From assembly GCA_037176725.1 (NCBI GenBank), contig JAZBRS010000026.1, positions 152,593,501 to 152,657,500 of the forward strand: a DNA stretch of 64,000 bases, given 5' to 3'. Below are positions 21,560 through 31,827 of this stretch, piece after piece; position 1 is the first letter of the stretch, and every line of letters starts with the position of its first letter. Both the position numbers and the translations under genes were made by a program. This DNA comes from Posidonia oceanica (lineage: Eukaryota > Streptophyta > Magnoliopsida > Alismatales > Posidoniaceae). The notes below the pieces were generated by a model. That model was not told where the DNA came from. It ran no database searches and worked only from the letters and a program-made list of their open reading frames with translations.

Positions 21560-21800
21560 GTTAGTTAGACCCCCGCGGGCAATCCCCATGGCATGTCTTT
21601 TAGTTCGACCCCCGCGGGCAATTCCCATGGCATGTCTTTTACTTTGACCCCCACGGGCAATACCCGTGGCATGTCTTTTAGTTTGACCCCCGCAGGCCAT
21701 CCCCGTGGCAGTGTCTTTTAGTTTGACCCCGACGGGCCATCCCCGTGGCATGTCGTTAGTTTGTTCCTCTTGGGCAATCCCCTTGGTCGTGTTTCTTTAG
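21560..21800. repeat. Tandem array iv, about 40-bp unit, six copies
   Basis: The unit is GACCCCCGCGGGCAATCCCC, then ATGGCATGTCTTTTAGTTC. Its core GGGC-ATCCCC-GGCA-GTC is also the core of array i, so the two arrays probably share an ancestor. The mirror copy at the right edge of the window (63870-64000) belongs to element G. Confidence 0.8.
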
Positions 21801-21927
21801 CCGACCCTCTTTGTGTCCCGTTCAAGTCTGGTGGCAGCAAGCATTGGATTTCATTTAGGATCCCCAGGTAGCGCCACACGGGGGTATCATCTCGCCTTGT
21901 AGATAGTTTCGTGCCGAAGCCATCTTC

Positions 21928-21941
21928 AAGGAGGGGCAATC
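21928..21941 (+). other. Polypurine tract of element B
   Basis: AAGGAGGGGCAATC directly before the TGTAGATACC start of the LTR. This tract primes plus-strand DNA and identifies the following LTR as the 3' one. Confidence 0.85.
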
Positions 21942-23352
21942 TGTAGATACCCCGTTTTGGCACTCCCTTCATGTTAGAATAGTCTCTTGCATTAGGTCAG
22001 TCTTAGAAGCTCTCCACCCATTCCTAAATATCTCACTTGAGCCAAATGTTCCTCTCAAGTCCAAAATGCTATCCTTATCTAAGCCCCAAATGTTGGTAAC
22101 CTGAGTGTTCTTCACATCCTGACCAAATTTGGAAGTTAAACTAATTAAGGGTGTTGTCCGCTGGTTTCTCTGCGTACAACGTTGGCTGCTGATTCTACAG
22201 CGGCTAACGTTAGCTGCTGGTTTTCCAGCGTCCAACGTGGCAACCTTGTCAGCCCAAAGCTTTCCTTATTTGGCCTAATCCAAAAATCATGTTTTTGCCT
22301 TCTTTGGAACCTGTTGACCGGTCAAAGCCATCAAAGTCGAGTTTAATCACACTTAAAGACTCCTTAATTGGAGAATCTTCTCTGATCCTGGCAGTTATGC
22401 CTCGGAGGTTGTTATATGCGGGTATTCTAGCTTATAACATTGTACGCTGGTTTTCTAGCATATAACACTTCTGAAACAGGAAACTCTGCTGACTTGGCAT
22501 TTGTGTCCTTTTTTGTTCCTCCTTTGCTTCTATAAAAGCAGGGGTATCCCTATAGAGTTTAGGGTCGGAATTTTGGGAGAGAAAAGTAGTCAAGGAATTT
22601 TTGGAACTCACATGCTCTCTTGAGATTAAAAATCTTAGAGAAGTGAGGTCCTAAAGAATTGAAAGAGAGGAGAGATTTTGAAAGAAGGAGAGTCTTCGAA
22701 AAGCTTGAGGATCCTTCCTGTCGTTGTTGGCTTCATGTCAACACAGTTTGCACCTTGTGCATAGACAGAGGAGACTTCATTTCATTTGTTTCCTTTTCAT
22801 TTCTGATATCACATGTTTAATTCCGTAGCATAATCAAGCATTTTTATTTCAAGTTCATATATTGTTTTAGCTAGGCATACATCTCTTTTAGTTGCAACCA
22901 GGGGGATCAAACCTCTCGGGTACGTATCTTACTACGCTTTCTTTATTTTCTTTTCTACTAATTCTGGATAGGCTACTACACATATTGATCCATCTTTATA
23001 TTGTTTTGTTTGTTTTGCTTTGCTAACGTTTGTCATACAAGGAGGAAGAAGGAAGAAAGAGCTCACCAAGCACAGGCACCCTTGGGCAACGCTGGCGTTG
23101 TCCCAAGGTAGCTGAATTCGTAACTACATTACATCTCCCCAAAGGTGTCTCGAGGGCCGGCGAAAGCGAACCGAGAGTGGCGATCACACCGATTCCATCA
23201 CACGTGGAGTGACGGAGTTGGATACAAAGAAGGGGACCTCGAGAAAGAGAAGATAGAGCGAGCAAGAGAGAGAGCCAAAAGAAGCCTCTTCTTCCCCAAA
23301 ACCTCCCTCACCTCTTCTTCTCACCTCTCGCCCAAAAAACCCCATATCCACA
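21942..23352 (+). mobile_element. 3' LTR of element B (1411 bp)
   Basis: It starts TGTAGATACCCCGTTTTGGC and ends CCCCATATCCACA. The right border was fixed by comparison with the LTR of element G, where homology stops at the same CCATATCCACA. U3 holds two clusters of AACGTT-type words (22160-22240 and 22425-22475) and a TATAAAAG at 22531-22538. A PBS-like word AGTGGCGATCAC lies inside at 23176-23187. The flank CCGAC after the end is the presumed target duplication. Confidence 0.88.
22150..22538 (+). promoter_or_regulatory. U3 promoter of the B-family LTR: motif clusters and TATA box
   Basis: GCGTACAACGTTGGCTGC, AGCGGCTAACGTTAGCTGC and AGCGTCCAACG lie at 22165-22235, GCTTATAACATTGTACGC at about 22430, and TATAAAAG at 22531-22538. 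The motif words are the same as those before the three antisense genes of this element. Confidence 0.6.
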
Positions 23353-24161
23353 CCGACGCCAGAGACGAAGGGTAGAGCGGTGGCGACGACTTCCTAGGCT
23401 AGGCTTCTAATCCTATTTCTAATTAGCTAGAAACCAAAAGGAGCATGCATGGAGCTTGAAATTAAAGTCACTTACCTGTGACGGTGGCTGAGGAGGTCTG
23501 CCGACCTCGATGGGTTGCTGCTGTGCCAGTAGGGGTCAGGGCGGCGCTGCGGGCATCGCTGACTGCTGGGGAGGATCAGCGCGAGTTCTAGAAGGCCGTT
23601 GCGTTGCACTGAGCAGGATTTTGAGAATTGGGTTGACTGTGGAATTTTTTCTCTCTTTTTTGCAGGTGTGGCTCTCTCTCGTGCTCGGGGCTCTCCCTCT
23701 GGGTTGGTGGGTGCTTGAGGAAGATGGTGGGATGCTAAATGAAGGCTGTGGATGGCTGTGCTGCTGGGGAAGAAAAAGGGGGGGTGCTGTGTGCTCAGGA
23801 GAAGGCTCTGGAATCTCTGGAAGAGGAGGAAGGAAGTGGATTCTGGTTCTCAATTGATCTCCCTTGCACGCACTGAAAGGTGGTGAGGAAGGAGATTGGG
23901 ATGGCTGGTTTTGTTTGGAGGAGTTGCACTCGAGTGTGGGAAGGACGGGTAGGAGAAATGGAAGAGGGTGGCAGTGAGGGTGGTTGTGTGCTGTGGCTGG
24001 CCGATGGGGCGCGGCTGTGAGGGGGCTGTGGGCTGGCTTGGTAGGGGAAGCGTGCCGTGGAGACGTGGCAGACGCGGCTGCTGTTAGGGATTCAAAAGAG
24101 GAGGGAAATCACCGGGAGGGGAGAAACCACCAAATGAGCATGTCAAAATGGGGTGTCTACA
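23353..24161 (-). mobile_element. Fragment C: start of an LTR inserted in element D
   Basis: On the minus strand it begins TGTAGACACCCCATTTTGAC at 24161, a Tat-type LTR start. No purine tract precedes it, so it should be a 5' or solo LTR. It interrupts the second RNase H/integrase linker of D just after a P-W-Y-H-D-I motif. The other end is hidden by element B, which lies inside it. There is no gene. A good donor-like CAGGTAAGTG on the minus strand near 23480-23490 could be the splice site of a leader. The open frames of 105-115 codons here lie in Pro/Ser-rich GC DNA and are not convincing. Confidence 0.65.
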
Positions 24162-24164
24162 ATA

Positions 24165-24700
24165 TCATGGTACCATGGTAGCTCCTTTGCTAGATCCACT
24201 TCTTCGATGCTCATGCAGTGTGTAGGCTGTTCTACATGAGTAACTGATACATTTACTGTGTGATCCTCTGGTATAGAGAGCTAGGATGCTAAAGTTGCCA
24301 AAGCGTTTGCATACGCATTCTTGGCTCTATTCATGAAAGTGAAGCGGGTTTCGTTGAATTCTTCGATAAGCTTCAGCAGGTATTCATACTTGGGGTCCTT
24401 GGTCTTCCAATCGCCGTTGAATTGGGAGATGACCAGCATGGCGTCTTCGTGCACATGCAATTTCCGCACATTGTGCTCGAGTGCAACTTGGAGTCCCAGG
24501 ATGCAGGCTTCGTACTCTGCCTCATTGTTGGTGCAGGGGAAGGTCATCTTCCTGGCGAATGGGATCAGTTGTCCTTGTGGTGTTGCAAGAACCACGCCAA
24601 TGCCTCTGCCTCTTTTGTTGACGGCGCCATCGAAGTACAAGTGCTATTGTACTTTGTCCTCAGGATCCTTCTGCTCGGAATCTTCCATGGCGAATAAGAT
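24165..24700 (-). pseudogene. Element D second RNase H domain
   Basis: YFDGAVNKRG, NNEAEYEACILG and a VHEDAMLV segment identify the archaeal-type RNase H seen in Tat elements. Two catalytic positions differ from B: GDS has become EDA, and the last Asp (LADALAS in B) is Asn in YANALATLAS. Stops occur at the end of the domain (about 24278) and upstream (about 24645). The linker to integrase is cut by fragment C. Confidence 0.85.
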
Positions 24701-26032
24701 ATCTTCGTCAGGAAACTATGTCTGCAGAGGCTGGTAATCAGGCAAAGGTAGGTCGGCCAGGTGATCTGCTATGGCCTATCCCTTCATCGACTTCTAGGTG
24801 ATGAAGGTAATGTCGTACTGAGACAGTAGAACTTGCCACTTGACGCATCGGCCTACTGGTGCTAGCTTCTGGAAGAGGTACTTCATCGGATCATGCCGGC
24901 ATAGAAGCAATACTGGATACGCCATCATGTAGTGTCTCAATGTTTGTGTAGCCCAGACGAGGGAAAGGCAGACCTTCTCTATCATGCTATACCTGGCTTC
25001 GCAGTTATTGAATTTCTTGCTTAGGTAATAGATGGTCCGTTCTTTACGACCTGATTTGTCGTGCTGGCCTAGGACTGCGCCCATGGAGTGTTGCGTGGTA
25101 GAAAGGTACAGCAGCAGAGGTCTCCCTAGTGTGGGAGAAACCAGAACAGGAGACTTTATGAGCAACTGCTTGATCTTCTCGAACGCGGCCTGGCATTCGT
25201 CGCTTTAGCTGATCTGTGCATTCTTCTTCAGGATCTTGAAGATCGGCTTGCAGATAGGAGTGAGCTGTGTAATGAATCGACTGATGTACTGTAGCCGTCC
25301 TAACAGACCTCGGACCTCCTTTTCAGTAGTTAGGGGTGGCATTTCTACGATGGCCCTGGCTTTGCTTGGGTCCACCTCGATTCCCCTCTGACTGACAATA
25401 TATCCCAAGAGCTTTCTGGACAATATGTCGAAGACGCATTTGTTGGGATTGAGCCAGAGCTTGTATCGCCTAAGATGGTCGAATAGCTTCTTCAGGCAAG
25501 TGAGGTGATCCTCGGACTCTCAGGACTTGGCGATCATGTCGTCCACATAGACTTCGACCTCTTAGTGCATTAAGTCATGGAACAAGGCAATCATGGCTCT
25601 CTGATAAGTGCCTCCGCATTCTTGAGTCTGAATGGCATCACTCTATAGCAGAAGACTCCCCAGGGGGTGATAAAGGATGTCTTTTCCATGTCTTCCTCTG
25701 CCATTTTGATTTGATTGTAGCCTGAAAAACCGTCCATGAAGGATAGCATCTTGTGGCCTGTTGTGTTGTCTACCAGGACATCATTGTGTGGCAATGGGAA
25801 GTCGTCCTTAGGACTGGCTTTGTTCAGGTCCCTGTAGTCGATGCACATGCGGACCCGTCCGTCCTTCTTTGGCACAGGCACGACGTTTGCAAGCCATCTT
25901 GGATATAAGACGACCTTGAGGAAGCTGACATTATACTGCTTCATGATTTCCTCTTTGATTTTGAGCAACCACTGTGGTCGCCATCTTCTAAGTTTTTGCT
26001 TGACTGGCTTTACGTCCGGCTTTAGTGGCAAC
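24701..26032 (-). pseudogene. pol: Element D reverse transcriptase-RNase H, downstream part
   Basis: It begins within RT at the insertion point of E (KPVKQKLRRWRP) and shows IDYRDLN, DDFPLPH, FMDGFSGYNQIK and an intact YVDD near 25545. Next come LLGYIVSQRGIEVDPSKA and the RNase H landmarks YYLSKKF and CLSLVWA. A frameshift near 25605 and several in-frame TAGs (around 25205 and 24794, among others) destroy it. The N-terminal half of the domain is on the far side of element E, at 47628-48031. Confidence 0.88.
26028..26032 (+). repeat. Left target-site duplication of element E (GCAAC)
   Basis: GCAAC directly before the TGTAGATATCC start of the 5' LTR. The identical GCAAC follows the 3' LTR at 47623-47627. 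Confidence 0.92.
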
Positions 26033-27605
26033 TGTAGATATCCTATTTTCGCATTTCTGAGAGTTCTTTTGAGGATAGAAACCTTGAGGTGCCCCAAATC
26101 TCATGCCTAAGTTTGATAACACATCTTCCAGATATTCCTTGACTTCTTTAAAGCATCACAAGACCTTACTTAGACTCAGGTTGTTGGCTGTGGCAGAGCT
26201 AACTCGCTCGGGCTCATGACAAGCCCAAGTACCCTGGGTATCCTTCACTTTAACTCAGATTTAAAATTAGATTTGTGTTAACAGAGATGCTTCCTTGATT
26301 TCATAGGCTATCTGTAGTTTCCCAGCCTCCCATCTTGTTTCCTCTGGCAAAAACCCAGGAAAAGAGCTAAAAATGACCTAGGCAAGTTAGTAGCCACTTG
26401 GGGTGGCGACTCACATAGTAGCCGCATAAGGAGGCGACTACATCTGTCGCCAATTTCCCTGCTGACTACACTAGCAGCCAGTCAAGAAGGCGGCTCAGTC
26501 AGAAGCCATCTAAGGGCACGACCCATGTGGACGTCAACTGGATAGGCGACTAGGCGATCGTGGGCAGCAGTTGCGCCTACTATCCCCTCAACTCTCTGGC
26601 GCCAGCTAATCAGGTGACTGGTCGGTTGCGGAACCACCTCGGTCTTCCCACGATCTTTGACCGTTAGGCGTCACTCTATGCGGCGACTAGCGATCGTGCC
26701 TCCTTTCGAACCACTTTTCCACAGTTATTTCTCACTCCCCCCTCGACTGTTAGGCGCCGTCTCATGCGGTGACTAAAAGTCGTGGCCTCGTTCTCGGGTC
26801 GCCCCACACTTTGACCAAGCGGTTGCTAGGTTTAGGCGTCGCTCTAACCGGCGACTGAGACTAACTACCATTTTTCTAGAATTTTCTGAACTCCAACCGT
26901 CCCTACACCCCTAGAGTCTATAAATAGACCTCCTAGGCCGGTGGTTTGAGGGTCGGAACTTTTGAGTGAGAAATTCCCCCTTAGTGGTAGGAATTTTAGA
27001 AAGAGAAATCCCCCCAGAGAGGAACTTCCAGAAGAGATAGAGCCCTGTTAGTTGTGAGCCACACTCAAAGAGTTAGTCTTTCCAATCCAGAAACACTACC
27101 TCCTCTCCCCAATAGGCAACCAACCTGAGCTTCTACCTCCAACCTGGGAATCCTCAGCTACGCTGGAGCTCCGATCGTGCTTCCTTCCAACCTCATTGCA
27201 CACAGCATAAGGGTGAAAGGGAGTATCTTCTTCCAATTTAGTTTCTTACTACATCTCTTTACATTCCTTAGCATAGGATCATATCATATGCATACGGGAA
27301 CAATCCCTGGTCAGTATTTATTTTCTTTTAGTCATGTCATTCCATTCACCTCCGTTATTGATACTACACCAAAGCTAATCTATGTCATTTTGTTTTGAAG
27401 GAAAGGAAGGAACTCACGTAGCACGAGGAAGCCGCTAGACGACACCCTGCCGTCGATCTAGTGGTCCGAGGACCTGCATCATCATAATCTCCCCCAGGTG
27501 TCTTGTCTGCCCAGAGACGAGTGGCGATCACAACAAAGGCTGTCGACGTCGTGGAAGCGCTGACATCTCCTTAAACACCCCCCCCCCCCGAATTCCACAT
27601 CTACA
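26033..27605 (+). mobile_element. 5' LTR of element E (1573 bp)
   Basis: It starts TGTAGATATCC and ends ATCTACA, a seven-base inverted terminus. U3 is packed with GGCGACT/AGTCGCC words (26395-26880) before TATAAATA at 26919-26926. A PBS-like AGTGGCGATCAC lies inside at 27520-27531, and a run of about 13 C lies just before the end. It contains an 83-bp piece (about 26815-26897) that the 3' LTR has lost. Confidence 0.93.
26395..26926 (+). promoter_or_regulatory. U3 promoter of the E-family LTR: GGCGACT array and TATA box
   Basis: At least ten copies of GGCGACT, AGTCGCC or one-base variants, in both orientations, often paired as inverted repeats (for example GGAGGCGACTACATCTGTCGCC, broken by a short loop). 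The TATA box TATAAATA is at 26919-26926. The same words occur before both antisense genes and in the leader of E. Confidence 0.65.
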
Positions 27606-28872
27606 AATAAAGTGGCGATCACGGTGGGACTCGGCTTTAGCCAACCCCCGTGCTACGTGAGTTGATTCCTCCCCTTCTTTCCATTATCCTCATAGACTTA
27701 GGAGTAGTTTTTAGGTTCGGATAATCGTGCACTTAGGTTTTCACGATATCCCGAACCTTTTCTGTTTTTATCCTCCATCTGTTTCTGACGTCAGTAAAAT
27801 CCTAAGCTCCAGCAGCTGGGGTTATTTTACTGAAGTTAGGATACTGTGTTGCGAGCCGTCGGTCCTAATAGCGTCTGTGTTAGCCGCTTCTCTAGTGGGC
27901 GACTGATATAGATGCCGCTTATACAGGCGCCTCCATCAATCTGGTTTTTTACTGCAAACTTCTTAGTTTTTTCTTGTACTTTGTGTTGTGTTTTTAGATT
28001 TGCAGTAACACTAAAAATTAAAAAACAAATTTTCCATGTCCACTGTCTTCTAGTTTTTTAACGGTTTCTAGCTTTGCTTTTGTCCACCCTTAAGGTGGAA
28101 ACTAGTTGTTTCGTATTAAAGTGGAAGTCCCTTGAGGAAGTCTTCCTCTAGCTAGAACGGTTAATCTGAGTGAACCCGGGCCAACGCAAGTCGCTCTCCC
28201 ATACTCAGTTTTAGCTGCAATAGCTAGATCAAGATCTCAAGGTGTCCTAAGTCGCCTAAGGACAGAATCCTAGGTGGAGGGTCCCTCTTTAGAGAGACAA
28301 GCCCCCCACTTAGGTCCCTCTTGGTGGACCCTAGCGAAGGTCAAGGAGGAGTACCTTAAAGCCAACCAATCCCAGTTGCTTGTGACCCACGTAGGTTGAT
28401 TAATCAATCCATTAATTAAACACCTAAACAAGTAAAAGCAACGCATTGCTTGAAACCTGCTCGTTTTCCATCTTCAGTGTTGCGTGGCCTGTCCAAGACA
28501 GACTTGGTTTGCTGTCTGAACCAGGGGTACAACCGCCGGTTCAGGAGGCGCCTCGATAAGCCGCCGGCGAAATCGGCGACCTGTCAGGTCGCCTGTAATA
28601 CAGGCAACTAGAAGGGGATTACAATTTAGTGCATTGTCTGCAGGGATTAGGCCATTGCTAATCACAGGATTATAAGCACAGACTGTTTCCATTTCTGTTA
28701 CATTTTGTTTTTCACATTCTATCAAGTCTATAATAATTAGTGTTCATTAAGTCTGTAATTTCTTTTTTTATCTCCTGTAATAGTCTAGAAAAAAAAAAGA
28801 AGGAAAAAATAAAAAAAGAAAAAAAGCAAAAAGAAAAAGAAAAAAAAGAAAAAGAAGAAAGTACAAAGAACA
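27606..28872 (+). other. Leader of element E with primer-binding-like site
   Basis: TGGCGATCACGGTGGGACTC at 27613-27632, seven bases after the LTR, is the likely primer-binding site. The leader of about 1.27 kb has no gene. It carries two further clusters of GGCGACT/GTCGCC words (27835-27935 and 28525-28615). Just before the gag start it has a 74-bp A/G-only stretch (28788-28861), which is unusual so near a start codon and may unfold the leader or act as an extra purine tract. Confidence 0.65.
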
Positions 28873-30936
28873 ATGGAGCACATGAGCACTACCTCTACCT
28901 CCATGGCACAGCAAGGCCAAAGCCCGGACGGGTCTTTCTTCAGAGGCACAGCCTTACAAATGGAAGGGCCAGGAACCCCCGACTTCTCATGAGCCACCGG
29001 CCGGCGAAAATTCCCGCACGCCTCCATCCCCTTCGATTACTACACTGATACAAACGAAGAAGGAGGGGAGGCGGATCAGTCCCAAACAATAGACATCCCG
29101 CCCGAGTTCACACGTCCTGAGGCAACTTCTAACGTTGTGCCTCCCATTGTGACTACTTCCTACCCAATTGAGGAAGAGACCTATGAGGTCCGGCAATCCC
29201 TGGCTCAACAACAACATTTCATGCACGCAAACCCACAAACCTCCACCCTCCTAGAACACCACAACCACCTATTCCATACGCCCGTCTACACGCACACCAC
29301 TCCTAACCCTACCTTCCCTAACCAAGGCCCCTATCTGCCATACTACCCAACGCCAACCTACCCTTATATCCACCCGACTCCACCATACGCAACCCCATAC
29401 CTACCACAACCTCCCGCTAACACACCATACTACCCCACTCCACCTCCACAATCATTCTTCCATCCACAACAACCTCCCATTAACACACCTTACTACCCTA
29501 CACGACCGCAATCATCATTCTTCCATCCACCACATAACCCATCGCTACCGCCATTCCCACCAACACACCAGCACCCGAGCCAGGGGCACTACGCCACACC
29601 AGGGACTGATCTTAAGAGGATGATTGCTGAAGCCTTAACAGAGGCCGGAGTCACTTCCAAGACGCCCATTGGCTACGATAGCTCCAAGTTCCCTCACTTT
29701 GCCCTTCCCCCAAGGTTTAAGATGCCAAAAATGAGGAGATATAACGGTACAGAGGATCCCAGGAACCACATAGCTGCCTTCACTATGGATACTCTGCCAT
29801 ACCGTTATGACGCCGGGCTCACTGCATACCTCTTCTTCAAGACGCTTGAGGGAGAAGCCTTAAAGTGGTTCGACACCCTGACTTCCTATGATCTCCAAGA
29901 TTTTAGGATAATTGAGGAAAAATTTCTAAATCAATACAGTCACTGGGTGCCACACAAACCCACTGCGGGCGACCTCACAGTTGAGAGAATGAGGTCAAAT
30001 GAGGACTTCGTCACCTTCGCGAGCCGGTGGAGGGACATGGCCGCCAGATCAGAATGCTACATACCTGAAGGCCAAGCCATGGAAATAATCGCAAGAAGCA
30101 CCACAGGAGCGCTCAGAGCTGGACTGTTGGTAGGAGACTTCCACACCTATCCACAGTTATATGAGCGGGCTGCCAAGGTAATGCGGAATAGAGAAGAGCT
30201 ACCATTCCTGGAGCTTGAAACAAAAGGCCGGAAGAAGACTGCGGGACATACCATAGAAGGTGTCACTGGCAACATGGCACAACTAACCACGCAGCATCAG
30301 AGAGGATGGAAAGGGCAGCCCTTCCAACAGCCTCAATATCAGGTGGAACCACAGAGGCAGCCGTTCCAGCGGTTCCAACCTCAGCACCCTAATCCCCCTG
30401 TAAACGCTCAACAGGGGCAGAATAGCGGTCAGTACAAAGCACCACCACAAGGGCAGAGGGACTACCACAATGTTCCTCCTCCACAGGCACCTAGAGGACC
30501 AAGGAGACAAAGTTACCCACCACTTCTAGAGATGATCCCAGACATCTTCAGGATGCTGGTCGAAAGTGGGGACTTACAACTCCCAGTGCCAAGACCGAAT
30601 GCTCCCAATGCAAACATGACCAAGTACTGTGCCTACCACCAGAGAAATGGGCACACACTTGAGGAATGTTATGTGTTGAAAGATCGAATATACGATCTAA
30701 ATGATAAGGGAGAAATAATGTGGTCAGCCCTCAAGGACAGATTGAAAGAGGCTAGGACGGGACAGCACAAGTTGCAGATACACCAGAACCCTCTGCCTAA
30801 TCACCCGGTGGCACACCTGGAAACAGAAGACAGCCTACCTGAAGCCGAGACCGTCACCATGTGCCTAATCGAGTCAGAACCAGAGCCGGCTTCCTCCATC
30901 GCGGAAAGCAATGACGTTGAGGTGTACCCTGAATAG
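28873..30936 (+). pseudogene. gag: Element E Gag
   Basis: Capsid polyprotein. The start at 28873 was chosen because the first 40 residues (STTSTS, SPDGSFFRG, GTPDF) match the Gag start of element F. A TGA at 28990-28992 breaks it early; the rest runs open to 30936. An N-terminal part rich in Pro, Tyr and Thr is followed by the retrotransposon Gag domain (KMRRYNGTEDPRNHI to about 30250) and a Gln/Pro linker. The zinc knuckle CAYHQRNGHTLEEC is at 30628-30669. The TAG at 30934-30936 lies in the same frame as protease 1, so gag and protease were probably one ORF. Confidence 0.9.
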
Positions 30937-31827
30937 GGATCCATAGAATGGGAATTCCCGATAGAGACAACACAAGACGAAGAAGGCGGGGAGGAGGATC
31001 TCGAGCTCCTCAGGTGCTTCAATTTCCTCCCAGGAAAAGGCCAATCCCAAGAGCAGAATGCCAATACAGATCCCTTCGAGGTAGCTCGGAAAATTATCAA
31101 GGAGTATGAGCGGAGACATATAGTCTTCAAGGACTCAGAGCTACCCACTCCGGAGAAACGGCTTTGGCCATTGGTGATCACTGTAAAGGTCAACGGCTAC
31201 CTCCTCCCTGGCATACTTGTGGACACAGGGGCTAGTCGCAGTGCGTGCTCTCTGAACACACTCGACTACCTGGATGTCGAAGAAGAGGATATTACTAGGG
31301 AGAAGATCTTCTGCAAGGGCTTGAATAATATCCAGACAGAGGTGATAGGGACAGTGCAGTTGGCCATCACCATCGGCCCCCTCACCAGCATTACCAAGGT
31401 CATGGTGGTAGAATGTGACCTAGCAGAACCGTTGATCCTCGGGAGAACTTGGTTGGCGGAAATATGTGCAGTTGCATCCTCGACGCACCAGCTATTAAAG
31501 TTCAAGTTCCAAGGCGAGATGATCACCATCCAGGTGGACTATGAAACGACCCTGGAAATGATCTGGGGACCTTATCTGGCAGGATTCCACATGGGAGACC
31601 CAGCACCGAATGGCACAGGCAGTTGGATTGATGACGGGGACGATAAAGTCCCAAGTATCCAAGGATTCCAGCAACTCATCGATAATCAAGCAGCCCTAGG
31701 GTATACCCAGATCCAGAGGCCCACATTGCTGAACTCATCTCTGCTGCCCATAAACCAGGGGCAGTCTCTTCTCAGGAAGCCTCTGTCTCTGCTCAAGTCC
31801 GGCCACGCCAAGGGGGAACACAACTAG
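30937..31827 (+). pseudogene. Element E protease 1 (extra retropepsin, DTGAS)
   Basis: In the Gag frame. Acidic linker, then the HIVFKDSELP motif shared with B, then the protease core with DTGAS at 31222-31236, AITIGPLTSITK and LILGRTWLA. It aligns end to end with protease 1 of B. It is followed by about 100 less conserved residues and a TAG at 31825-31827. The catalytic motif is intact, so this copy, not the next, looks like the active protease of the family. Confidence 0.82.

Larger units (their letters stand above)
3430..23352 (+). mobile_element. Element B: giant Tat-type Ty3/gypsy retrotransposon, 5' truncated
   Basis: Domains run on the plus strand in this order: Gag C-terminus, protease 1, protease 2, G-patch, Pro-rich spacer, RT-RNaseH, second RNase H and integrase. 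They are followed by three antisense multi-exon genes, four tandem arrays, a purine tract at 21928 and a 1411-bp 3' LTR ending in CCATATCCACA. The five bases after the LTR are CCGAC, the expected right-hand target duplication. About 400 residues of Gag and the 5' LTR are missing at the junction with fragment A, so the left duplication cannot be checked. B lies inside LTR fragment C. The length that remains (about 19.9 kb) is close to that of the complete element E. Confidence 0.85.

Noticed and set aside
23510..23857. Overlapping frames of 105-115 codons on both strands in fragment C
   Set aside because: Low-complexity GC-rich LTR sequence, no domain, and no agreement with neighbouring genes.
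28740..29048. Lys/Glu-rich frame of 102 codons before gag of E
   Set aside because: It is produced by the purine run. The Gag start at 28873 in another frame is supported by similarity to the Gag of F.
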